Assembly: GCA_002719955.1 (NCBI GenBank)
Contig: PBFW01000046.1
Location: 1 to 64,000 of the forward strand
Direction: 5' to 3'
Length of the DNA stretch: 64,000 nt
From: Deltaproteobacteria bacterium
GTDB lineage: Bacteria; Myxococcota_A; UBA9160; UBA4427
A model generated the notes under the pieces. It saw nothing but the letters and a program-made list of their open reading frames with translations. It was not told the DNA's origin and did not search any database. Numbering within the stretch: position 1 is the first letter of the stretch; every line of letters begins with the position of its first letter. Shown piece after piece: positions 35,817 to 43,792 of the stretch. Both the position numbers and the translations under genes were made by a program.

Positions 35817-36590
35817 ATGCAAGGGATGAACTCGATGGGGCGGGGGTGGGGCACTTTTCGCCGCGTGTGGACGGGCGCCGTCTTCGGGTTGGCGGCGACT
35901 CTGCTGGCGGCGGTCCCCGCCGTGGCGACCCCGGCGATTTTCGATCCGATCTGGGGGTTCCAGGAAGCCGGCCTCGAAGGGCTTCCCTCCGGAACGATGG
36001 ACGAATTCGGGGGGGATACCTGGCTCTTGGCGGGCGAGGGCGGTGGCATGGGAATGCTGGACGTCGAGCTGAGCGGCACGACGAATCTCTGCCTCTTTAC
36101 GGCGAGCAGCCCGGTCTGTCAGTCCGACACGAGCGGGATCACGGGCGCCTACTCGGCGATCGCCACGCTGACGGTGAGCGCGGTCCATTCGGCGGAGATC
36201 AGCGGACCCTTTACGCTCTTCATGAGCGGTCTGCCCGGGAGCGGTTATTCGACGAGCGAAGTGACGCTCGAGCTGAACCCGACGGTGCCGATGGGATTGG
36301 ACACTTCGGGTATCCCGGGGTTCGGCTTCCAATCCCTGGTGCACGTCGAGGATGTGACCGAAGCGCCCTTTCCGATCTATCACTATGTCGGGTGGCGGGT
36401 GCAGCTCGGAGACACCTTTTCGATGCGCTACGACGTTTTGACCGCGCCAGAGGGACGCGCTGCGCCCCAGCTGATGGTGAATGCGATCGGGCGCGCCATT
36501 GTTCCCGAGCCGGGGACGGCTCTTCTGATGGGGCTCGGGCTCGCGTGCCTTGCGACCGGGAAGCGGCGGCGCATCGGGGAGAGCGACTGA
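35817..36590 (+). CDS. PEP-CTERM sorting-domain protein
   Basis: 257 residues from the ATG at 35817, with GAGAGG upstream. A signal peptide (AVFGLAATLLAAVPAVA) leads to an extracellular beta-rich domain with one Cys pair (TNLCLFTASSPVCQSD). The C-terminus is the classic sorting signal VPEPGTALLMGLGLACLATG followed by KRRR. Exosortase/EpsH systems recognise VPEP plus helix plus basic tail and process such proteins onto the cell surface, usually together with exopolysaccharide. No exosortase gene lies in this window, so it is encoded elsewhere. The function of the exported domain is unknown. Confidence 0.88.
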   Translation: MQGMNSMGRGWGTFRRVWTGAVFGLAATLLAAVPAVATPAIFDPIWGFQEAGLEGLPSGTMDEFGGDTWLLAGEGGGMGMLDVELSGTTNLCLFTASSPVCQSDTSGITGAYSAIATLTVSAVHSAEISGPFTLFMSGLPGSGYSTSEVTLELNPTVPMGLDTSGIPGFGFQSLVHVEDVTEAPFPIYHYVGWRVQLGDTFSMRYDVLTAPEGRAAPQLMVNAIGRAIVPEPGTALLMGLGLACLATGKRRRIGESD

Positions 36591-36762
36591 TTGCCCCGGC
36601 TCTGGCCACAGCGGAGGTCTCCTGACCGGTCACGGGTCTCGTCGCATCGTCGCTGAGCGCCCGGACGGAACCCGGTGGGGGATCACGCGGTCAGTTGTCC
36701 AGGGAGGATGCGCTTCGAACGAATCCTTCGCTGGACGGGTCAGAGAGTAAACGGGGGGAATA

Positions 36763-38433
36763 ATGCGTAAGCATTCGGCGATCATCGGTGGAGTCCTGAC
36801 TCTGGGATTGGGACTCGTGGCCATTCCCGGTCTCGCGACGGCGGGACCGGTCGAATCAGCCCTCTCGGCGGCCAGGCAGGACATCGAAACCGGTCGTTGT
36901 GAGCAGGCCTATCGGCGACTCGCGAGAATCGGTGGGCTGGAGAGCCGTGCCCGACTCCTGGCGGGCCAATGCCGTATTCGAGCGGGGCTCTATCCCGAGG
37001 CCCTGTCGGACCTCGATCGCGCGCGCGGGGGAAGCGATCTGAGCTCCGAGCAGGTGGGCGATGTCGAGCTCTATCGAGCGGTCGTCCTCTATCATCTCGA
37101 ACGATATACCGAGGCGTCGGCCGCGCTCGATGACGCCAGCGGATTGACCCGTGAAGCCGCGCAACTCGCGCTCTACCGCGGCTTGATCGCCCTGCGCGAA
37201 GGCGATAACGATCGCGCCGCCCCGTCGCTGGAATCGGCGGCCCGACTTTCTCCGCGTCTGACCGAGCCCGTTGCCTCGTATTTTGCCGGGCTTGCCTGGC
37301 AGGGCGCCGCCGAGCGCACAAAGGCCCGCGAGGCCTTCCAGCGCGTGATCGACGTCGATGGTGACGGCCCTTGGGGCAAGGAGGCCAAGAAGCTTCTCGC
37401 GTCGACTGAACTCTTTCCCTTCTTCGTGCGCGGGAGCATGGGGACCGAGTACGACGACAACGTGATTCTGCGCGGTGGCGTGACTCAGACCCCGGATAGC
37501 GCCCTCAATCAGGCGGGCGAGAGAGATTGGCGAGGCGTCTGGCGGATCGACGCCGGAGTTCAGCTCTTCCACCAGGACGACTGGAGTGGAGGCGTGACGG
37601 CCGGCTATAGTGGCGATGCACACCAGGACCTGGGCCAGTTGGATACGCATTATCCGACGATCGGAGCCTATCTGGCGCGTCGGATGGGGCCGCAGACGAC
37701 GGCTCAGGCGCGCTATCAGTTCGGTCACGCCTGGCTCAACGAAGATCCCTACCTCCAGGCACATATCACCGAAATCTCCCTGGCACATACCTGGACGAAG
37801 GCGGGAACGACCGTCGTCGTCGCCGATGTGCTCTGGAACGATCTGCGCTTTGAGGATTTCGATATCGAAGACGGGCCGGTGGCGAGCAACCCCGGAGACG
37901 CCTGTGTGCCGCTGAATGGTGTTCCGTGTGGTCCGAACGGGTTGGACGAATCGAAGGAGCGGGACCGCGACGGTCTCGGTCTCGGCGCGGCCGTCGAGCA
38001 CCGAATGCTCCTGCCCGTCCCCCCCGCAATGGACGAAATCCTCGAACAGATCGAGATCGGTGGTGGTTATCGCTTCCGCTGGTACGACTCCGAGGGGGAC
38101 GAGTGGAAGCATTTCGCCCATATCCTCAACGCTGGGTTCGCCGTCGAGCTGCCTCGGGATTTCAGTGTCGCGGCGACGACCAGCTACGCGTTTCGAGACT
38201 TTGACAACCGGTCGACCTTCCCCGACAGCGAAACGATCAATGTCGTGTACGCCCTCGACGGGGAGGATCGTGAGGAACGCGAAATCAATGTCGAGCTCGA
38301 GATCGAAAAAGACCTGACAGAGAATTTCTCGGTGAGCGCGCGTTATGCGTATCAAGAGACCGAGTCGAATAGACGTGTGTACGATTTTACTCGCCACATC
38401 GTGGGTGGGTATTTGAATTTCCGATTCGACTGA
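36763..38433 (+). CDS. TPR protein with C-terminal outer-membrane beta-barrel (SLAM-like)
   Basis: 556 residues. The signal peptide is IIGGVLTLGLGLVAIPGLAT. Residues about 25-215 are TPR-like helices (CEQAYRRLARIGGLESRARL, YRAVVLYHLERYTEASAALD, KAREAFQRVIDVDGDGPWGK). From about 225 the chain is a beta-barrel (FVRGSMGTEYDDNVILRGG, IGGGYRFRWYDSEGD) ending VGGYLNFRFD with aromatic and charged residues typical of barrels. Periplasmic TPRs plus barrel is the layout of surface-lipoprotein assembly modulators (SLAM, DUF560). The cargo is unknown. The next gene encodes an anchored Ala/Gly-rich protein that could be a partner. Confidence 0.78.
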   Translation: MRKHSAIIGGVLTLGLGLVAIPGLATAGPVESALSAARQDIETGRCEQAYRRLARIGGLESRARLLAGQCRIRAGLYPEALSDLDRARGGSDLSSEQVGDVELYRAVVLYHLERYTEASAALDDASGLTREAAQLALYRGLIALREGDNDRAAPSLESAARLSPRLTEPVASYFAGLAWQGAAERTKAREAFQRVIDVDGDGPWGKEAKKLLASTELFPFFVRGSMGTEYDDNVILRGGVTQTPDSALNQAGERDWRGVWRIDAGVQLFHQDDWSGGVTAGYSGDAHQDLGQLDTHYPTIGAYLARRMGPQTTAQARYQFGHAWLNEDPYLQAHITEISLAHTWTKAGTTVVVADVLWNDLRFEDFDIEDGPVASNPGDACVPLNGVPCGPNGLDESKERDRDGLGLGAAVEHRMLLPVPPAMDEILEQIEIGGGYRFRWYDSEGDEWKHFAHILNAGFAVELPRDFSVAATTSYAFRDFDNRSTFPDSETINVVYALDGEDREEREINVELEIEKDLTENFSVSARYAYQETESNRRVYDFTRHIVGGYLNFRFD

Positions 38434-38485
38434 GGGTGGCCGATCGTCGCGGGACGATCATGTCGATGATTGATGGAGTATGGAT

Positions 38486-39307
38486 ATGAGACAGACCTCT
38501 CGAAATGTGTTGATGCTGGGTGGCGCCCTGATCGTGATCGCATTGTTGTTGACCTACGCCCCCTTGGAAGGTTTATTCGGCGGAGCCGGCGGCGACGAGC
38601 TTCCGGCGATTGCGGCCGGGCCGAAGGCCGATGCGGCGGGTCCCCTGGGTGCAGTGGTGGTCGGTGCGGCGGCGGGCGCAAAGCTCGGCCGGACCGAGGT
38701 CGCCGCTTTGGCCGAGAGCGCCGAGAGCGCTGATTCCGACGAGGCCGCGAATGCGCTCGTCGCCGGGGCTGTCGTCGCGGGTGCAGATGCCGGGGCGAGT
38801 GCCGCCGACGCGAGCGCGGCCGGCCACGGTGTCGCGGGGGGCGCCGGAGCTGGCGCTGCCGCCGCGACGACGGGTGGAACGCGTGCCGCGCCGGCGAAGC
38901 CGAAGCCTGTGAGCCGTTCGGCGCCGTCCGCCGTCTCGGCGGCTGTTCCGGACACGCCGGTGGCGGCGATCGTTCCCGACCCGGCGGTCGCGGCGGCGGC
39001 CGCGGCCGGAGCTGCATCCAAGGCCTTCGATGGCGCGTTCGACGCGGGGGATGACGCCCCGGCGGGCCGGGTGGTGGATCGATTCGCACCGCCGGTGGCG
39101 GCCGCTGGTGGATCACCGCTGGCCCTGGCCTCGGCGGCAAGGGCTTTTGGGACGCAGGCCGGTGGGGTTCGCCAGGCCTGTGATGCACCGGGTGCTGGCT
39201 GTCGCAATGTGATGGGCGCGGCGGTGAATCCGATACCGAACCCCCCGTGGATCCCCGGTGTGAAACCGCCGCCGACGATGTACTACGAACCCGGAAGCGA
39301 GCTCTGA
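38486..39307 (+). CDS. Ala/Gly-rich membrane-anchored protein, function unknown
   Basis: 273 residues from the ATG at 38486, chosen because GGAG ends 8 bases upstream; ATG 38480 is too close to it. One N-terminal helix (VLMLGGALIVIALLLTYAPL) is followed by about 200 residues of low-complexity Ala/Gly/Pro/Asp sequence (AGAGAAAATTGG, AAAAAAGAAS) likely to be disordered. The tail holds a Cys pair (VRQACDAPGAGCRNV) and a proline-rich end. It follows the TPR/barrel gene by 52 bases, so they are probably co-transcribed. It may span the periplasm or be cargo of the barrel. Confidence 0.7.
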   Translation: MRQTSRNVLMLGGALIVIALLLTYAPLEGLFGGAGGDELPAIAAGPKADAAGPLGAVVVGAAAGAKLGRTEVAALAESAESADSDEAANALVAGAVVAGADAGASAADASAAGHGVAGGAGAGAAAATTGGTRAAPAKPKPVSRSAPSAVSAAVPDTPVAAIVPDPAVAAAAAAGAASKAFDGAFDAGDDAPAGRVVDRFAPPVAAAGGSPLALASAARAFGTQAGGVRQACDAPGAGCRNVMGAAVNPIPNPPWIPGVKPPPTMYYEPGSEL

Positions 39308-39369
39308 ACCCTCGCTTTCGCCGGGTCTCGGCCCGGTCGATTCTGGCCCGAATCGCTGTATTATTAAGC

Positions 39370-39405
39370 GACCGCGTGGCGGCCCGCCCGGGTCGTCACG
39401 CGGTC
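39370..39405 (+). terminator. Terminator-like hairpin
   Basis: GACCGCGTG (39370-39378) pairs perfectly with CACGCGGTC (39397-39405), followed by TTGTA. A smaller CCGGG/CCCGG hairpin lies at about 39322-39337. They follow the Ala/Gly-rich gene by 15-60 bases and probably end that operon. Confidence 0.5.
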
Positions 39406-39500
39406 TTGTATCGAGCCCCGAGCGATGGATGGGTGTGGCGACGCCGGCGGCGCCCCTTCGCGGCGAGATTTCGGCAGCGCCGGCGGCGCGGGGGGAGCCC

Positions 39501-40196
39501 ATGAGCGAGACGAGCCACACTGGCCGGGAATTCGAGATCGAGAGCGAGGACGGGTCCTTTGCCGCGTATCTGGCGACTCCGGCGTCGGGACACGGGCCCG
39601 GGCTGGTCGTGCTCCAGGAATGGTGGGGGCTCGTGCCGCAGATTCGAGACGTCTGTGATCGTCTCGCCCGCGCGGGATTCGTGGCGCTCGCGCCGGATCT
39701 CTATCGCGGTGAATCGACGACAGATCCCGGCGACGCGGGTCGCATGATGATGGAACTCGAGATCGATCGCGCCGGGCGAGATCTCGTCTGTGCGGTCGAA
39801 GCGCTGCGACGGCAGTCCGCGACCGATGCTGCGAAGGTCGGTTGCATCGGTTTCTGCATGGGCGGCAAGCTGGCGCTCTACGCCGCTTGCCTGTGTCCCC
39901 AGATCGCTGCGGTCGTCGACTGTTATGGTGTCCATCCGAATGTCTCGCTCGACCTCTCCGCCTGTCGAGCGAAGATCCTCGGCGTCTTCGCCGAGAACGA
40001 CGAGTTCATCTCGGCGGCGGATGTTCAGGCGCTGGACGAAGCCCTCGAGAAGGCGGGTGCCGATGCGAAACTACTCACCTATGCGGGTGTCCAACACGCT
40101 TTCCTGAACGATGCGCGGCCGGATGTCTTCGACGCCGATACTTCGGTCGAAGCCTGGCGCGATATCCAGAACTTCTTCGACGCCGAACTTCGTTAG
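39501..40196 (+). CDS. Dienelactone hydrolase family protein
   Basis: 231 residues from the ATG at 39501, with GGGGGGAG upstream. This is an alpha/beta hydrolase with the DLH triad: nucleophile Cys in GCIGFCMGGKLAL, Asp in GVFAENDEF and His in AGVQHAFLND, with the conserved Glu in VLQEWWGL. The length matches the family. The enzyme opens dienelactones from chlorocatechol or related ring-cleavage pathways, but many homologues act on other esters. It fits the aromatic and lipid-catabolic character of the window. Confidence 0.9.
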   Translation: MSETSHTGREFEIESEDGSFAAYLATPASGHGPGLVVLQEWWGLVPQIRDVCDRLARAGFVALAPDLYRGESTTDPGDAGRMMMELEIDRAGRDLVCAVEALRRQSATDAAKVGCIGFCMGGKLALYAACLCPQIAAVVDCYGVHPNVSLDLSACRAKILGVFAENDEFISAADVQALDEALEKAGADAKLLTYAGVQHAFLNDARPDVFDADTSVEAWRDIQNFFDAELR

Positions 40197-40209
40197 GTTG
40201 GATCGCAGG

Positions 40210-40869
40210 GTGGAATTCGGCGCCCACTCCTACGACGGCGTCGCGTATTGCTATGACGAGTTGGCGTCGCTCTATTCGTTGGGTCGTATCGAGATGTCGA
40301 AGCAGAGCCAGATCGGGTCTCTCTCCCCGACGGAGCGCGTGCTCTTCGCGGGGGTGGGGCGCGGGCGCGATGCGATCGCGGCCGCGCGCTGCGGCGTGGC
40401 GGTGACCGCCATCGATCTGTCGCCGATCATGCTCGGCCGTTTCTCGCGTGGGCTCGAAAGGGAGGCGCTTCGAGCTGAAGCGATCGAGGGTGATGTCGCG
40501 AGTCATCATCCGGAGCTGCTCTACGACACCGTCGTGGCCCATTATTTCCTGAATCTCTTCGAAATCGATCGCGCGGCGGCGATGCTGTCGATCCTGTGCC
40601 GGCTGGTGCGGCCGGGCGGCCGATTGATCTTTGCGGATTTCGCGCCGGGCGAGGGCGGAACCGCAGCACGCTGGATCACCGAGGCCTACTTCAGGCCGGT
40701 CAACTGGGTGGCCTGGGCCTTTGGGTTCTGCGCGCTCCATCCGATCCCCGATTATCCGGACCTGATCGAGCGAGCTGGGGCGAGGATCAGGACGGTGAGC
40801 CGTTTTCCGGTCATTCCGGGTCTTGCGAACCCCGCCTATCAGTCGGTCGTCGCGGAGCGCATCGGCTGA
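40210..40869 (+). CDS. Class I SAM-dependent methyltransferase
   Basis: 219 residues from a GTG at 40210; a TTG at 40198 is the alternative. The SAM-binding loop is RVLFAGVGRGRDAIAAARCG, followed by VTAIDLSPIMLGR, AEAIEGDV, TVVAHYFLNLF and RPGGRLIFADFAPGEGG. This is the pattern of UbiE/small-molecule methyltransferases. It lies 14 bases after the hydrolase, so the two probably share a transcript. Substrate unknown. Confidence 0.82.
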   Translation: MEFGAHSYDGVAYCYDELASLYSLGRIEMSKQSQIGSLSPTERVLFAGVGRGRDAIAAARCGVAVTAIDLSPIMLGRFSRGLEREALRAEAIEGDVASHHPELLYDTVVAHYFLNLFEIDRAAAMLSILCRLVRPGGRLIFADFAPGEGGTAARWITEAYFRPVNWVAWAFGFCALHPIPDYPDLIERAGARIRTVSRFPVIPGLANPAYQSVVAERIG

Positions 40870-40979
40870 CCTCTCCATGAAACAGCGGATATAGGCGCGT
40901 GTCTTCCCCTGAAATCGGGCCCGAAGACTTCGATGCTCGCGGCTCACTCCGATAAGCATTGCGAATCGCGGGGGATCGG

Positions 40980-41570
40980 ATGTCCACCATCCTTGTCATC
41001 GAAGACTCCGAGGGGCAGCGTGCCGAAGTGCGGGCCGACCTCCAGCTGAAACGCGTACGGGCACAGCGGGATCTGCTCGAACAGAACGAAGAGTTGAAGC
41101 GGCTGGCTCGGACGGATGCCCTGACGGGGCTGGCGAATCGGCGGAAACTCGACGAGCGACTCCTCGCGGAGTTTAGACGATCGGCGCGTTTTGGGACTCC
41201 CTTCGCGATTGCGATGGCCGACATCGATCGATTCAAGTCGGTCAACGATGAATATGGTCACTTGGTGGGTGGTGTGATCATTTCGGGCGGGGCGGGGCGG
41301 GGCGGGGCCATGAAGGAGATCGTTTGCGAGACCGATTGCGCCGGGCGCTACGGGGGCGAGGAGTTCCTCGCGATCCTCGGCAATAACGGCGAATACGGAG
41401 GCAGGGCCTTTGCCGAACGTTGGCGGAGCGCGTCGAGGGAATCAAGGTTCGAGTGGATTCCAGGAAAACCCTCTCGACATCGATCAGCATCGGCGTGCGG
41501 ATCGCGCCCTCTATCGCGCCAAATAATCCGGGCGCAATCGAGTCTGTGTCCCTCCTGTCGAGGGGGGTGA
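40980..41570 (+). pseudogene. Broken REC-GGDEF diguanylate cyclase
   Basis: The first 20 residues (MSTILVIEDSEGQRAEVRAD) are the start of a receiver domain that jumps straight into a coiled-coil linker (RVRAQRDLLEQNEELKRLAR), so about 100 residues of the receiver are missing. A GGDEF domain follows: TDALTGLANRR, MADIDRFKSVNDEYGHLVGG and the signature RYGGEEFLAIL. The frame shifts at about 41410-41420 to AERVEGIKVRVDSRKTLSTS, then again near 41495 to ADRALYRAK, where a TAA at 41524 replaces a sense codon before SGRNRVCVPPVE. A GGGGC repeat expansion disrupts the helix after GHLVG. It is a multiply damaged cyclic-di-GMP synthase and almost certainly not functional. Confidence 0.82.
41285..41308 (+). 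repeat. GGGGC pentanucleotide repeat
   Basis: GGGC followed by four GGGGC units, within the broken GGDEF gene. The run is out of step with the conserved GDxVL region it replaces and is both slippage-prone and G-quadruplex-prone. Confidence 0.85.
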
Positions 41571-41596
41571 TCCTCCCGTCCTCGGCGCGGGAGGAT
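41570..41596. terminator. Bidirectional terminator-like hairpin
   Basis: ATCCTCCCG (41570-41578) and CGGGAGGAT (41588-41596) pair perfectly with a 9-base loop between two convergent genes. A second 6-bp hairpin GATCAG/CTGATC lies at 41599-41616. Confidence 0.5.
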
Positions 41597-41626
41597 AGGA
41601 TCAGGCGAATCTGATCGGGGCGGGTG

Positions 41627-42820
41627 CTAGGGATCGACTTCGCCCGTTTTGCCCGCGTCGATCTCGATGGCCGTTTCGTCGGGTGTGGGGTCCAGCGCCG
41701 CGAGTTCTCGGGTCAATGCGGCAACCAATTCGATGTCCGCGTCGAAGTCGAGGCCGGGGATCTCGAGCGCGGATTCGAATCGTGAGCGGGCGGCCGCCAG
41801 GTCACCCGCGGCCCGTTCGAGGCGCCCCAGTTCGGCGAAGACGACGCGCGAGGGGTGTCCCGCGACTGGCGGATCCCCCCCCAGCCGAGCTTGCGCTCCC
41901 ATCCCGATCGCTCGAGCACGGTCGAAATCACCGATCTCGCCGAGCACCCGCGCCAGCGTCGCTTCCGCGACAGCGCGCATTGCGGAGGTCGCTTCGATTT
42001 CTTCGAAAAGCCGGTTGGCGGAGGTCGCGGAGGCTTCGGCGGTCCCCAGATCTCTCTGCGCGAGTGAGATGCGCGCCTTGAAGATCTTGAGCGAGCCGAG
42101 CTGATCCTTGTCCGAGGGCGCGACCGTCTGCGCATCGAGCACCGCGCGGTCGATGGCGCGCCGCGCGAGGTCATGATCCCCCTCGCGAGTGGCCACACCC
42201 GAGATCTCGAAGGCGAGATCCAGGCGGGTCCTGCTCGCGCTGGCCGACTCCGACGAGAGCAGGGCGATCCGGAGCAGGGGCAGCTGCGATTCGGGGAGCC
42301 CCGCTTCTTCCGCGGCGGCCCCTCGGCGTCTGGAGAAGAGGTAGGCGAGTTCGACCATGGCGGGGCCGCCTAACTCGGGCTCCCGTTCCACATCTTCGAA
42401 GAGCTGATCCGCGAGGGTGTCGGCCTTCTCGCTCTCGCCGATGGAGACGAAGTCCATCGCCAATCGCGCCCTCATCCCGAAGACCGCTCGACGTTGTGCA
42501 TTCGTCGCCGGTCGCGCCGACAGGAGAGTGGCGGCCCGTGCGAGGCTATCGCGCATCCCTTCGAGATCGCCCCGCTGGCGATCGGCTCGAGCCCGGCGGG
42601 TGAGGTCGTACCACTCCTGGGCGGGTTCCTCGCCCGTTGTCATGATGTCGTTCTCGGGGACACCGAAGTCGATGCCGAGCAAGACGGGTGCATCCGGCGC
42701 TTCGTGGGATTGGGCTGTGGCCTGCTCGGATCTGCTGGGTGGCATCGGATAATTCAGCGAGTTGCACGCTGTGCTCGCGAGCAAGAGGAACAGGCAAATA
42801 ACGATTCGGACACGGGTCAT
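41627..42820 (-). CDS. TPR-like lipoprotein, function unknown
   Basis: 397 residues. The N-terminus is a lipoprotein signal: IVICLFLLLASTAC with Cys at the lipobox. The mature part is helical with TPR-like repeats (AQEWYDLTRRARADRQRGD, ADTLADQLFEDVEREPELGG, RRAIDRAVLDAQTVAPSDKD, SRVVFAELGRLERAAGDLAA). Such proteins often scaffold envelope complexes. The residue after the lipid Cys is Asn, which suggests outer-membrane sorting rather than retention by Asp. One base separates it from the preceding small ORF. Confidence 0.8.
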   Translation of the reverse strand: MTRVRIVICLFLLLASTACNSLNYPMPPSRSEQATAQSHEAPDAPVLLGIDFGVPENDIMTTGEEPAQEWYDLTRRARADRQRGDLEGMRDSLARAATLLSARPATNAQRRAVFGMRARLAMDFVSIGESEKADTLADQLFEDVEREPELGGPAMVELAYLFSRRRGAAAEEAGLPESQLPLLRIALLSSESASASRTRLDLAFEISGVATREGDHDLARRAIDRAVLDAQTVAPSDKDQLGSLKIFKARISLAQRDLGTAEASATSANRLFEEIEATSAMRAVAEATLARVLGEIGDFDRARAIGMGAQARLGGDPPVAGHPSRVVFAELGRLERAAGDLAAARSRFESALEIPGLDFDADIELVAALTRELAALDPTPDETAIEIDAGKTGEVDP

Positions 42821-42821
42821 T

Positions 42822-42941
42822 TTAGATACTCACAGGGAGTTCGCCTTCGCGAATCTCGCCGAGGCAGGTGTTGAGGAGTTTGATCGCGAGCTGGCCGAAC
42901 CCGATCTGGATTCTGACCGGGTGATTGGAGTCGGGCGGCAT
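42822..42941 (-). CDS. Hidden 39-residue ORF translationally coupled to the lipoprotein
   Basis: ATG at 42941 with GGAGG 5 bases upstream, a strong Shine-Dalgarno, and TAA at 42824-42822, one base before the lipoprotein ATG at 42820. The peptide starts MPPDSNHPVRIQIG and continues GQLAIKLLNTCLGEIREGEL, ending PVSI. It has no signal peptide. The tight spacing and the good ribosome-binding site suggest a real gene or a leader peptide that couples translation of the lipoprotein. No family recognised. Confidence 0.55.
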   Translation of the reverse strand: MPPDSNHPVRIQIGFGQLAIKLLNTCLGEIREGELPVSI

Positions 42942-43153
42942 GGAACCTCCGGCACCTCAGGCGCGCCGCTCTCGAGTCGAAGGTCAGAGGGCGACTCCCT
43001 GGCGGAGCATCCGTTGTCGGAGTCGCCATGGGCCATTACGGGTGCCAAAGGCTAGCACCGGGAGTCGATCAGCGGACCCACCGGCGCGCTATCCTGTGCA
43101 CTCGGCGAGGTCCGGGCGATTGGAGCCGAGTGGGCGATCGGCAAGGAGCGAGC

Positions 43154-43777
43154 ATGATCCGCAGAGGAATCCGAGAACGCGTATTCGGCACCGGCCTGTG
43201 TGGAGCCCCCGCGCGTTTGTTCCCTGCAATCTTGGCTCTCTCGATCGCGCTGGTGGGTTGCCAGACCTACAACGTGCAGACGGATTGGGATCCGTCCATC
43301 GCCTTTGGCCGCTTGCAGAGCTTCTATTTCGTCGACCCCCCGGAAATCGAGGGGATGGATCCTTTTGCGGACAACTCGCTGTTGCGCAAAAGGGTGCGAT
43401 TCGCGGTCGAAACGGCGCTGACCGAGCGGGGCTACCGACCGGCTTCCAGTCGCTCGCAGGCGGATTTTCTCGTGACCTTCCTGGTGATTCTCGATGACCG
43501 GTACCAGGTGAGTGGCGCCTCGTTGGATGGAAGGGGGTTTCGTCGGCGCGGGGGCCACCTCGGACACTCCCATTCGATCACGGACCTCTACGCTTATCAG
43601 GAGTCCACGCTCATCCTCGACCTGCTCGATCCATCGACCGAAGAGCTCCTCTGGCGAGGCTGGGGGACCGGGATCGTGGGGACCCGCAGTCGCGATCGGG
43701 GTCGCGAGCGGATGGAAAAAGGGGTGCGGGCGATCCTGAGGGCCTTCCCGCCCCAGGCTCCTTCCGCAGACGGTTAG
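43154..43777 (+). CDS. DUF4136 family lipoprotein
   Basis: 207 residues from the ATG at 43154, with AAGGAG 7 bases upstream. A lipoprotein signal (PAILALSIALVGC) is followed by the DUF4136 pattern: YNVQTDWDPSIAFGRLQSFYF, LLRKRVRFAVETALTERGYR, SQADFLVTFLVILDDRYQV, STLILDLLDPSTEELLWRGW and RGRERMEKGVRAILRAFPPQ. Proteins of this family are outer-membrane or periplasmic lipoproteins of unknown role. It is convergent with the histidine-kinase gene. Confidence 0.88.
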   Translation: MIRRGIRERVFGTGLCGAPARLFPAILALSIALVGCQTYNVQTDWDPSIAFGRLQSFYFVDPPEIEGMDPFADNSLLRKRVRFAVETALTERGYRPASSRSQADFLVTFLVILDDRYQVSGASLDGRGFRRRGGHLGHSHSITDLYAYQESTLILDLLDPSTEELLWRGWGTGIVGTRSRDRGRERMEKGVRAILRAFPPQAPSADG

Positions 43778-43792
43778 GCGTCCGTCTTCCGA

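Noticed and set aside
41627..42820. Alternative plus-strand genes across the lipoprotein
   Set aside because: Lipobox, TPR pattern and codon use support the minus-strand gene.
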